Below, one piece after another: positions 1-5,840 of a stretch of DNA of 6,248 nucleotides. Both the position numbers and the translations under genes were made by a program. A model generated the notes under the pieces. That model had not been told where the DNA came from, did not search any database, and saw nothing but the letters and a program-made list of their open reading frames with translations. The DNA comes from an uncultured Erysipelotrichaceae bacterium (GTDB lineage Bacteria; Bacillota_I; Bacilli_A; Erysipelotrichales; Erysipelotrichaceae), in assembly GCA_947575425.1 (NCBI GenBank), contig CANPNQ010000066.1:1-6248 (forward strand). The letters are read 5' to 3'. Every line of letters starts with the position of its first letter. The stretch's first letter is position 1.

Positions 1-486
1 GCGCTGTCCTCCGGAGAACTCATGAGGGAACCGACTGGCATATTCTTTATTTAAGCCGACGATTTCCAACAATTCATTAACCCGCTCCTTGCGTTTTTTG
101 GCATCGTACATCTTGTGTATCTCCATTCCCTCCGCAATGATATCACCGATTGTCATACGCGGATTCAAAGATGCATAGGGATCCTGAAAGATCATCTGTG
201 CCACTTTGGCATATCGGAAACGATCCTTTCCGTTTTTTACCTTCAGCTCCTTGCCATCAACGAAGATCTTACCCTCTGAGGGCTGATAGACACCCATGAC
301 GACACGTCCCAAGGTAGACTTACCGCAGCCGGACTCACCGACCAATCCCAGCGTCTCCCCCTTGGCTATATCAAAACTGACTTGATTGACCGCCTTTAGG
401 ATGCCGCCGCTTACCTTAAAGTTTTTAGATACCCCCTGCAAGGAGATAAAGCTATGATTGGTAACTGCATTGTTTTCATTACTCAT
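1..486 (-). CDS. oppF: Oligopeptide ABC transporter ATP-binding protein OppF, N-terminal part (cut by left edge)
   Basis: This is the second ATPase subunit of the peptide importer; it pairs with OppD on the cytoplasmic face and powers uptake. The first 162 codons are present and the frame is open to base 1. Visible motifs are Walker A GESGCGKS (residues 50-57, followed by T58), the Q-loop in MIFQDPYASLNPRMTIGDI (Q101), and the ABC signature FSGGQR (157-162), which lies exactly at the window edge. Walker B, the H-loop and the C-terminal oligopeptide-transporter domain lie outside. The ATG at 486-484 is set by GGAGGGG at 494-500, about 8 bases upstream and inside oppD. The gene overlaps the oppD stop by 8 bases (ATGAGTAA), typical of translational coupling. 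Its place as the last opp gene after oppD, together with the SLNPRMTIGDII stretch common in OppF/DppF proteins, supports OppF rather than a second OppD. The substrate class cannot be read from an ATPase. Confidence 0.95.
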   Translation of the reverse strand, partial: MSNENNAVTNHSFISLQGVSKNFKVSGGILKAVNQVSFDIAKGETLGLVGESGCGKSTLGRVVMGVYQPSEGKIFVDGKELKVKNGKDRFRYAKVAQMIFQDPYASLNPRMTIGDIIAEGMEIHKMYDAKKRKERVNELLEIVGLNKEYASRFPHEFSGGQR

Positions 487-1489
487 GCTTTTTCCCCTCC
501 TTACGTTCTGCGGGACAATCCTTGTGTAACAGCCAGCAGGCGGAGGAATGCCCATTGCCAAGCTCATATACCGGCGGTTGTTTCTCCCTGCATACCTTCA
601 TACAATGCGAACAGCGGCTCGCAAAGGCACAGCCGATCGGCGGTGCGATCAGATCCGGCGGCGTTCCAGGAATAGAAGTCAATCGCTCGGATTTATTCGT
701 ATCATGCTTGGGCAGGCTGTTAAGCAGTGCCACGGTATACGGATGAGAAGGATGGTTGAAGATTTCCTTGCTTGTACCTGTCTCCACAATTTTTCCGGCA
801 TACATCACCGCAATGCGATCTGCCAAATTTGCCACAACACCCAGATCATGGGTAATCAAAATAATCGCTGTATTCATATCCTTGCGAATCTCTGCCAATA
901 GATCGATAATTTGTGCCTGAATTGTCACATCTAAAGCTGTGGTTGGCTCATCCGCAATTAACAGCTTTGGATTACAAGATAATGCCATTGCGATCATGGC
1001 ACGCTGACGCATACCGCCGGAAAATTCATGCGGATATTGCTTCGCGCGTTCTTCGGCATTGGGTATCTGAACTTTTTTCAGCATTTCAATCGCCCGCTTT
1101 TGCGCTTCTTTTTTATCCAGCTTCTGATGATGCACAATCGCTTCAACGATCTGTTTTCCTACCTGCATGGTCGGATTCAAAGAGGTCATCGGATCCTGAA
1201 AGATCATAGATACTTCTTTGCCACGAATCTTCATCATATCCTCTTCATTGGCAGCAATGATATCAATCCCATTCAAGGTGAGCTTCCCTGACTTAATCCG
1301 TGCTGGCGGCATTGGATTCAATTTCATAATTGTCTGTGCTGTCACACTCTTTCCGCAGCCGGATTCGCCGACAACCGCAAGCACTTCTCCCTCATCGACA
1401 TAATAGGAGACACCACGTACTGCCTGTACCTCACCGGCATACGTATCGAAGGAGACATATAAGTTTTCAATATCTAATACGTTTGCCAT
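479..1489 (-). CDS. oppD: Oligopeptide ABC transporter ATP-binding protein OppD
   Basis: Cytoplasmic ATPase subunit of the peptide importer, 336 residues, a normal family length. The nucleotide-binding domain is complete: Walker A GESGCGKS (41-48), Q-loop Q98 in IFQDPMTSLNP, signature FSGGMRQR (156-163), Walker B LLIADEP (176-182) with E181 as the catalytic base, D-loop TALD (184-187) and H-loop H214 in LITHDLG. After about residue 250 comes the C-terminal oligopeptide/dipeptide transporter domain, starting HPYTVALLNSLP and carrying cysteines C287, C293, C296, C300 and C318. In some OppD/DppD proteins four cysteines in this domain bind a [4Fe-4S] cluster; whether that holds here is inference. 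The ATG at 1489 lies 6 bases after a perfect AAGGAGG (1496-1502) and 3 bases after the oppC stop, so it is probably coupled to oppC. The end overlaps oppF by 8 bases. Confidence 0.97.
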   Translation of the reverse strand: MANVLDIENLYVSFDTYAGEVQAVRGVSYYVDEGEVLAVVGESGCGKSVTAQTIMKLNPMPPARIKSGKLTLNGIDIIAANEEDMMKIRGKEVSMIFQDPMTSLNPTMQVGKQIVEAIVHHQKLDKKEAQKRAIEMLKKVQIPNAEERAKQYPHEFSGGMRQRAMIAMALSCNPKLLIADEPTTALDVTIQAQIIDLLAEIRKDMNTAIILITHDLGVVANLADRIAVMYAGKIVETGTSKEIFNHPSHPYTVALLNSLPKHDTNKSERLTSIPGTPPDLIAPPIGCAFASRCSHCMKVCREKQPPVYELGNGHSSACWLLHKDCPAERKEGKKHE

Positions 1490-1492
1490 ATA

Positions 1493-2494
1493 CTACCTCC
1501 TTAATTTCGGGTCAAATGCATCGCGCAGCTTATCGCCCAACAGATTGAATCCCAACATGGTTAAACTGATTAACAGTGCCGGTAGCATCAACTGCTCAGG
1601 ATAATAGCGGAACACCGTAATACCGTCATTGGCCAAAGTACCCCAACTTGCCTGCGGGATCGGCACACCCAAGCCGATAAAAGACAGATAGGCCTCAGTA
1701 AAAATTGCGCTGGGAATTGCCAAAGTTAAATTGACTATAATAACGGATAATGTATTGGGAACCAAATGCTTTAACAGAATCCTAAAGGAACCGGCTCCCA
1801 TTGTCTGCGCCGATATGATAAACTCCTGCTCCTTTAACTGAATTACTTGTCCTCGCACTAAGCGAGCCATGCCGACCCAGCCAACCATCGCATACGCAAT
1901 GATGATCGTACCAATGCCCTTTGTCATAATCGTCATCAGCAAAATGATGACAAGCAGATAAGGTATACCGCCGATAATCTCAACGATACGCATCATGATA
2001 TTATCCACCATACCCCCGAAATAGCCGGAGATACCGCCATAGATAATACCGATGATACAGTTGATACCGACTGCTACGAAGGCAATCGTCAGCGAAATCC
2101 GTCCGCCGTGCCACAATCTTGTCCACGTATCACCGCCAAGGGAATCAGTACCAAAGATATGCATATGCCCATCCGGGGCAGTAAAGAAGAAGCCCTGATT
2201 GGTATGATCACTATGCAATTCATTAAACGTATACGGGGAGATCATCGGCATTACGACAGCACAAAATAGGATAATGCCTAACATAACCACTAGAAACACT
2301 GCCACCTTATCCTGAAACAGGCGATGCATTGCATCCTTGAAATAACTGACACTTTCTCTTACAATCGTATTACTTTTATCGACATCCGCTCCGACCCATG
2401 TAAAATCATCTGCGCTCAATACCTCATCACAAGCATAAGCAATTTCATTTACATTCGCTGTGGGAATGATAGCTTTCTTATTTCTCTTTTTCAT
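1493..2494 (-). CDS. oppC: Oligopeptide ABC transporter permease OppC
   Basis: One of the two inner-membrane permeases forming the peptide channel, 333 residues. A cytoplasmic N-terminus of about 60 residues precedes the first membrane segment (about 64-86), followed by an extracytoplasmic loop (about 87-130) and five more hydrophobic segments, the usual OppC/DppC layout. Family landmarks are FGTDSLGGD (114-122), GRISLTIAF (131-139), the cytoplasmic EAA loop that docks on the ATPases (about 223-246, E224 and G233 conserved), SFIGLGVPIPQASWG (271-285) and the C-terminal FNLLGDKLRDAFDPKLRR. In most relatives the first landmark reads GTDxxGRD; here the Arg is Gly at 121. The start follows GAGGGA (2501-2506), which overlaps the oppB TGA, at a spacing of 6. 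The last two Arg codons (AGG AGG) before the TAG also supply the ribosome binding site of oppD. Confidence 0.96.
   Translation of the reverse strand: MKKRNKKAIIPTANVNEIAYACDEVLSADDFTWVGADVDKSNTIVRESVSYFKDAMHRLFQDKVAVFLVVMLGIILFCAVVMPMISPYTFNELHSDHTNQGFFFTAPDGHMHIFGTDSLGGDTWTRLWHGGRISLTIAFVAVGINCIIGIIYGGISGYFGGMVDNIMMRIVEIIGGIPYLLVIILLMTIMTKGIGTIIIAYAMVGWVGMARLVRGQVIQLKEQEFIISAQTMGAGSFRILLKHLVPNTLSVIIVNLTLAIPSAIFTEAYLSFIGLGVPIPQASWGTLANDGITVFRYYPEQLMLPALLISLTMLGFNLLGDKLRDAFDPKLRR
1496..1502 (-). promoter_or_regulatory. Ribosome binding site of oppD, encoded by the last codons of oppC
   Basis: AAGGAGG, read on the minus strand, is a perfect anti-16S match 6 bases before the oppD ATG. It consists of the final AGG AGG Arg codons of oppC plus two preceding bases, so terminating ribosomes on oppC uncover or hand over to it. 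This fixes the oppD start. Confidence 0.9.
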
Positions 2495-2504
2495 ATCCGA
2501 TCCC

Positions 2505-3443
2505 TCAGCTTTCTGCCAGTTTCACACGCGGATCAATCACACCATAGGCTAGATCCACAAGCAACGTCATGATGATCAGGAAAGCGCCATAGAATACCGT
2601 TGTTCCTGCGATCATCGTATAATCACGCTCGGTAATGGAAATAACGAAATACTTACCCATTCCCGGTACAGAGAATACCTGTTCCACGACAAAGGCACCT
2701 GTCAGTATGGAAGCCGTCAGCGGACCCAATACGGTAATAACCGGCATCACCGCATTGCGCATTGCATGTTTCCAAACAATGGTGCGCTCTGACAATCCTT
2801 TTGCTTTTGCTGTTTTTATATAATCGGAATTCATAACATCCAACATACTGGTACGCATCAAACGGGATATCGTAGCCAAAGAGCTTAAGCCCAACGCAAA
2901 GGAAGGCAGCATCTTCGCCATCTCATTGTGCCAACCGCTGATAGGGAAAATAACAGTTCCCGCAGCCTGATTCAATTTCAAAGCGACAAAATATTGTAAC
3001 AGTGCCGCAACAATAAAACTTGGCACCGAAACACCAATAATCGCAACCGTCATCGCAATCGTATCGGCAGCCTTTCCCCTGCGGATTGCCGCATAGGCTC
3101 CCAATCCGATACCACCGACAATGGAAATGATAATTGCACGAATACCCAATTCAAACGATACCGGGAAGCTCTCTCCGATAATCGTTGTCACCGGGCGGTT
3201 GTATTTGATTGATGTTCCAAGATCCCCTTGCAATACATTGCCGATATAAATGAAGAACTGCTGATATAATGGTTTATCCAAGCCATAGCGTGCAAACTTC
3301 GCATCCATAATCGCCTGTGAAGTCGCCTTGTTGGAGGAAAACGGATTTCCCGGTGCTGTATGCATCATGATAAAGGTAATCGCTATCAACAGTAATATGG
3401 TAAGAAAGGCGTAGCAAACACGCTTCATTACATATTTAAACAT
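2505..3443 (-). CDS. oppB: Oligopeptide ABC transporter permease OppB
   Basis: The other inner-membrane permease of the importer, 312 residues, standard length. Six hydrophobic segments are visible (about 9-28, 99-120, 130-155, 178-195, 232-255 and 283-303). Family landmarks are the N-terminal segment ending in MMHTAPGNPF (26-35), DLGTSIKYNRPV (74-85), the cytoplasmic EAA loop that contacts the ATPases (about 207-230, SDYIKTAKAKGL with G216), AFVVEQVFSVPGMG (250-263) and the C-terminal DPRVKL (304-309). These are typical of OppB/DppB rather than OppC, as is the short N-terminus. The ATG at 3443 is preceded by AAAGGA (3453-3458) at a spacing of 9. The gene is separated from oppA by 113 bases containing a hairpin and ends 10 bases before oppC, whose ribosome binding site overlaps the oppB stop codon. 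Confidence 0.96.
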   Translation of the reverse strand: MFKYVMKRVCYAFLTILLLIAITFIMMHTAPGNPFSSNKATSQAIMDAKFARYGLDKPLYQQFFIYIGNVLQGDLGTSIKYNRPVTTIIGESFPVSFELGIRAIIISIVGGIGLGAYAAIRRGKAADTIAMTVAIIGVSVPSFIVAALLQYFVALKLNQAAGTVIFPISGWHNEMAKMLPSFALGLSSLATISRLMRTSMLDVMNSDYIKTAKAKGLSERTIVWKHAMRNAVMPVITVLGPLTASILTGAFVVEQVFSVPGMGKYFVISITERDYTMIAGTTVFYGAFLIIMTLLVDLAYGVIDPRVKLAES

Positions 3444-3479
3444 TCTCTCACATCCTTTATTTCCGCTAATTCTGAAACA

Positions 3480-3510
3480 AATAAGGCTATAAATGAATTA
3501 TAGCCTTATT
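3480..3510 (-). terminator. oppA-oppB intergenic hairpin, probable partial terminator or mRNA-processing/stabilising stem
   Basis: This is a perfect 13-bp inverted repeat (arms 3480-3492 and 3498-3510) with a 5-base loop. On the minus strand the right arm ends TTATT and runs into TGTTTC, a short imperfect T-rich tail. It begins 46 bases after the oppA stop. A leaky terminator or stabilising stem here would give more oppA than oppBCDF mRNA, as is well known for binding-protein-dependent transporters. The stem is A/T-rich and the U-tract is interrupted, so I infer attenuation rather than full stop. The structure is nearly symmetrical between strands. Confidence 0.6.
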
Positions 3511-3525
3511 GCATAGTTACGTATA
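3497..3525 (-). promoter_or_regulatory. Possible weak internal promoter for oppBCDF
   Basis: On the minus strand there is a perfect TATAAT (3497-3502), 17 bases downstream of TATACG (3520-3525), which matches only 3 of 6 positions of the -35 consensus. The -10 lies inside the intergenic hairpin, so its sequence may be a by-product of the A/T-rich stem. It is a weak call. Confidence 0.2.
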
Positions 3526-3556
3526 AAATTTTCTATACCGACTACATATCTTTATC

Positions 3557-5209
3557 TTATTTTACCGAAGCAAATCTAAGATCGATTTCTCTAAACGCGG
3601 TACGCTGAACGCCTACCAGCTTATCAGAGCAGATATAATCTTTTTGGCGATAATACATCGGACCGATCGGAACTTCCTCGGCGATGATCTTCTCTGCATC
3701 CAACAATTCCTGAGTGCGCTTCTCTACATCTTTTTCCATGTAAGCCGCTTTAATCAGTGCATCGTATTCTGCATTCGACCACTTACCATGGTTGTTTCCA
3801 CCATCGGTGATCCACAAATCAAGATAACTCATCGGATCATTATAGTCGCAAGACCATCCAGCCCATACGATATCAAAGTCTCCATCGCTCATTCTCTGTA
3901 AACGAGTTTTGAATTCAACCTGATCGATCTCCATGGTAACACCTAAGTTTTTCTTTAACTGCTCCTGAACGAACTGATAAGTTTTCTTACCAGTGTCGCC
4001 TACATCACCAACAAGGACAGGTTTGAATGTATCCAAAGTCAAGCCTTCTTCTGCAAGACCTTCCTCTAACAGTTTCTTTGCTTCTGTATAATCATTGCTA
4101 CGGTTCCATACAGTACCGACCTTCTCGCTGAATTCACCGCCATTGACGGATGTTGCAGTAAAGGACTGTGCCGGCTTAGACTCATTCAGAACGACATTTG
4201 CAACATACTGCTCAACGTCAACGCCAAGCGTCAGCGCTTTACGAACCTTTGCATTGTTCATTCCCGCTCTCTTGGTATTGAATTCCAAGTACCAGATGCT
4301 GCCATCATCGAAGCTTTGAACATTCTCGCCTTTCGCGCGATAATCCTTCGCCTGCTCACCATTCAAACCGATCATATCAATGGTACCGTTCTCGAACTCA
4401 TTCAATGCAGCACCGGTATCTTTGATCATACGGCAGTTGATCTTCTCAATATTGATGCTATCTGCATCCCAATAGTTCGGGTTCTTTTCCATAACCAAAC
4501 TGTCCTCATGAACCCACTGTGTTACAGTGTAAGGTCCATTGTAAGCCATCTTATCAGCTTCCTTACCATAATAATCAATGCCACCGTATTCGTTATACAG
4601 TTTCTCGCTGATCGGAGCCAAGTTATAGAATGCCAATACGCTTAATGCATAAGGATATGGTCCGGTAAATTTCACTTCCAAAGTGCTGTCATCCAATGCT
4701 TTCCAGCCAACATTTGCATATGCAGCCTGTCCTGCTTCAGATTTTGCATCTTCTTCTGTCTGAGTCGCAGCCATCAATTCCTCTGCGCCTTCAAACATCA
4801 CAGCCCAAGTGCTTGCATAGTCTGCACCGTTGTATGTGCTGAACAACTGATTCCATGCAAAGACGAAATCATTGGCAGTGATCACATCACCGTTATTCCA
4901 TTTTGCGTCTGCACGCAATTTGAACGTATAAGTCAATCCATCCTCGGACGTTGTCCAAGATTCAGCGACACCCGGTGCAGCTTCATCATTTTGATCCAAC
5001 GTAGTCAATCCGACGATGACATGACGCAATACATTACCTGAGGTAGAATCCGTATTCAAAAACGAATTCATTTCAGGTGGTTCGGAGCCTAGGTTGATCG
5101 TAACCTCTCCTCCGGAAGTAGTTCCTCCTGAGCCGCCACATCCAGCAAGTAATGTGAGACCCAGTGAGAATGACAAGGCCAATTTGCCTAATTTTGCCAT
5201 TTTCATCAT
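3557..5209 (-). CDS. oppA: Peptide-binding lipoprotein OppA (SBP_bac_5 family)
   Basis: Extracellular substrate-binding receptor that delivers peptides to OppB/OppC, 550 residues as called. It has a lipoprotein signal peptide: positively charged start (K3, K6, K9), hydrophobic core (about 10-20) and lipobox LAGC with lipidated C24, followed by a Gly/Ser/Thr linker. The body is a family 5 solute-binding protein: EPPEMNSF near the start, ANDFVFAWNQL (112-122), YNGPYTVTQW (223-232) followed by MEKNPNYWD (240-248), a hinge-region LEFNTKRAGMNNAKVRKAL (308-326), and GWSCDYNDPMSYLDLW (451-466), a stretch characteristic of OppA-type receptors. Peptide rather than nickel or sugar specificity is inferred from these motifs and the downstream oppBCDF. 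Two tandem ATGs (5209 and 5206) are possible starts. Being first in the operon and followed by a hairpin fits expression above the permease and ATPase genes. Confidence 0.95.
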   Translation of the reverse strand: MMKMAKLGKLALSFSLGLTLLAGCGGSGGTTSGGEVTINLGSEPPEMNSFLNTDSTSGNVLRHVIVGLTTLDQNDEAAPGVAESWTTSEDGLTYTFKLRADAKWNNGDVITANDFVFAWNQLFSTYNGADYASTWAVMFEGAEELMAATQTEEDAKSEAGQAAYANVGWKALDDSTLEVKFTGPYPYALSVLAFYNLAPISEKLYNEYGGIDYYGKEADKMAYNGPYTVTQWVHEDSLVMEKNPNYWDADSINIEKINCRMIKDTGAALNEFENGTIDMIGLNGEQAKDYRAKGENVQSFDDGSIWYLEFNTKRAGMNNAKVRKALTLGVDVEQYVANVVLNESKPAQSFTATSVNGGEFSEKVGTVWNRSNDYTEAKKLLEEGLAEEGLTLDTFKPVLVGDVGDTGKKTYQFVQEQLKKNLGVTMEIDQVEFKTRLQRMSDGDFDIVWAGWSCDYNDPMSYLDLWITDGGNNHGKWSNAEYDALIKAAYMEKDVEKRTQELLDAEKIIAEEVPIGPMYYRQKDYICSDKLVGVQRTAFREIDLRFASVK

Positions 5210-5214
5210 GAATT

Positions 5215-5220
5215 CCTCCT
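5215..5220 (-). promoter_or_regulatory. Ribosome binding site of oppA
   Basis: AGGAGG on the minus strand lies 5 bases before the first ATG (5209) and 8 bases before the second (5206). The second has the better spacing, so the protein may start MKMAKLGK and be 549 residues. Either start leaves the lipobox intact. Confidence 0.85.
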
Positions 5221-5260
5221 CTTTATCTTTCTACGATAAGCATTTTGTTTATGTGTATTT

Positions 5261-5289
5261 ATTTTATCATCATTCATTCACAAAGTCTA
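5261..5289 (-). promoter_or_regulatory. Probable sigma-A promoter of the opp operon
   Basis: On the minus strand, -35 TAGACT (5284-5289, 4 of 6 consensus matches) and -10 TAAAAT (5261-5266, 5 of 6) are separated by exactly 17 bases. Transcription would start near 5254 and give a leader of about 45 bases before oppA. The leader is too short for a riboswitch and shows only a weak hairpin (TTATC/GATAA). The flanking DNA is strongly A/T-rich. No clear operator is visible next to it. Confidence 0.6.
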
Positions 5290-5383
5290 TACATTTTTCA
5301 AGTTTCATCATCCTATTTCTCATTGTTTTCATAGAATGAATAAATTTTCAATTATGATTTTGATAAATTCTTTCACAGGCACT

Positions 5384-5392
5384 TGCTATAAT
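5384..5392 (+). promoter_or_regulatory. Orphan extended -10 promoter, pointing away from opp
   Basis: TGCTATAAT on the plus strand is a perfect extended -10 (TGnTATAAT). There is no good -35 at 16-18 bases; TTGATA (5360-5365) is 21 bases upstream, too far. Extended -10 promoters can work without a -35. It is back-to-back with the opp promoter about 100 bases away, and no plus-strand gene follows. Confidence 0.4.
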
Positions 5393-5398
5393 GTTCCT

Positions 5399-5567
5399 GT
5401 TTCGTGTACACATAAGAAAAGCTGTACATCATTTCAACGACAAACCATGAGAAAGTGTGGTAAAACACCACAATTCTACCTAAAATCATCCGATATGAAT
5501 ATCTGAAATGGATCGGAGAAACAAATGATTCATTTGTGCTGCTTCCTGCCAATTTTCCGTTTTTTTT
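5399..5567 (+). ncRNA. Candidate small RNA of about 170 bases (speculative)
   Basis: This is the stretch between the plus-strand extended -10 promoter and a run of eight T at 5560-5567. It contains no plausible plus-strand ORF (the longest ATG frame is 19 codons, from 5447, with no ribosome binding site). It has several potential stems: TGTGGT/ACCACA (loop AAAAC, about 5456-5472), TCCGAT/ATCGGA (5489-5494 with 5512-5517) and ACAAATG/CATTTGT (5521-5527 with 5531-5537). I do not recognise 6S RNA, SRP RNA, a T-box or any other named family. Only the promoter-to-terminator arrangement supports the call. Confidence 0.22.
5514..5567 (+). terminator. Terminator-like structure ending in eight T
   Basis: CGGAGAA (5514-5520) can pair with TTTTCCG (5553-5559) as seven base pairs including one G-U in RNA, directly before eight T (5560-5567). 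The enclosed loop carries its own perfect 7-bp hairpin (5521-5537). The long 32-base loop and modest stem make this a non-canonical terminator. It would only make sense for the plus-strand transcript proposed above. Confidence 0.3.
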
Positions 5568-5603
5568 CGGATAGGCGAGCATATCTTCGTGCTTGCTTCC
5601 CTA

Positions 5604-5768
5604 TTATGTATGTCCGATTCTATGCATCTCTTCTATCCCCATTATACTTTCCTCCACCTTGAGCTGATCACACTCCCCTCTCAGCAGATGAAGAAAAAAA
5701 GCCACCCACTCCATAATCATGTGATCCCTATCACGTAATTGATCAAACATGGCATCCACAATCATCAT
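5604..5768 (-). CDS. Small hypothetical protein, 54 residues
   Basis: An open frame of 54 codons plus TAA lies between the murA hairpin and the opp promoter. It starts at the ATG at 5768, or at the adjacent ATG at 5765, with GAGGG (5776-5780) at a good spacing of 7. The protein begins MMIVDAMFDQLRDRDH, has a short hydrophobic stretch EWVAFFLHLL (20-29), and ends in an acidic, Met- and Glu-rich segment (VEESIMGIEEMHRIGHT). It has seven Met, one Trp (W21) and one Cys (C33). The hydrophobic part is too short for a confident membrane helix; an amphipathic helix is more likely. I recognise no family. No clear promoter is visible directly upstream, so expression may depend on read-through from murA. 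It could be chance; the ribosome binding site and location are the main support. Confidence 0.4.
   Translation of the reverse strand: MMIVDAMFDQLRDRDHMIMEWVAFFLHLLRGECDQLKVEESIMGIEEMHRIGHT
5720..5735. promoter_or_regulatory. Crp/Fnr-like inverted repeat
   Basis: TGTGA-N6-TCACG differs by one base from the TGTGA-N6-TCACA half-site pair recognised by many Crp/Fnr-family regulators. It lies inside the small ORF and about 430 bases upstream of the opp promoter, so it is not obviously placed to act on either gene. A single short match in one window can occur by chance. Confidence 0.15.
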
Positions 5769-5796
5769 AACCGTACCCTCAGACTATCTTGGGGGT

Positions 5797-5812
5797 TTTC
5801 TTGTACAAGAAA
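5797..5812. repeat. Perfect 16-base palindrome overlapping the murA terminator arm
   Basis: TTTCTTGTACAAGAAA is identical to its own reverse complement. As RNA it could form a 6-bp stem with a GUAC loop. It shares six bases (5807-5812) with the 3' arm of the murA terminator on the minus strand, so the two folds cannot form fully together. It may also be a protein-binding site or simply extend the terminator. Confidence 0.6.
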
Positions 5813-5840
5813 GCCTTATGATACTCATAAGGCCTTTCTT
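5807..5840 (-). terminator. Rho-independent terminator of murA
   Basis: On the minus strand, arms 5825-5840 and 5807-5821 pair over 15 bp around a 3-base loop (GTA), with one bulged G/C. The 5' arm begins inside the murA TAA stop. The 3' arm ends in TTTCTT, acting as the U-rich tail. The structure is nearly symmetrical and could also stop plus-strand transcription. Its position directly at the stop codon makes it the murA transcript end. Confidence 0.8.

Larger units (their letters stand above)
5210..5838. other. Intergenic region between murA and oppA
   Basis: This stretch of about 630 bases has no large gene. From right to left it holds the murA terminator and overlapping palindrome, the 54-codon small ORF, a T8 tract with inverted repeats, an orphan plus-strand extended -10, a very A/T-rich block (about 5250-5370), the opp promoter and the oppA leader. 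A 69-codon minus-strand frame at 5373-5582 lacks a ribosome binding site and is not called. Confidence 0.7.

Noticed and set aside
4316..4645. A 109-codon plus-strand frame inside oppA
   Set aside because: It is antisense to a clearly coding region and has no ribosome binding site; it is a shadow of the oppA codon pattern, as are the other plus-strand frames across the opp genes.
5342..5356. CodY-box-like sequence AATTTTCAATTATGA upstream of the opp promoter
   Set aside because: Only about 9 of 15 positions match the consensus AATTTTCWGAAAATT, and the DNA here is very A/T-rich, so such a match is expected by chance.
5373..5582. A 69-codon minus-strand frame starting MLAYPKKNGK
   Set aside because: There is no ribosome binding site before its ATG, the composition is dominated by aromatic residues without a recognisable fold, and it runs across the inverted repeats and the orphan promoter. 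It is more likely chance in a non-coding stretch, although its position 21 bases after the small ORF leaves a small possibility.
5648..5706. Possible riboswitch or T-box leader suggested by GTGGGTGGC followed by seven T on the minus strand
   Set aside because: The conserved T-box sequence (GGUGGNACCGCG) and specifier structures are absent, no stem precedes the T run, and the T run falls inside the small ORF rather than before a large gene.
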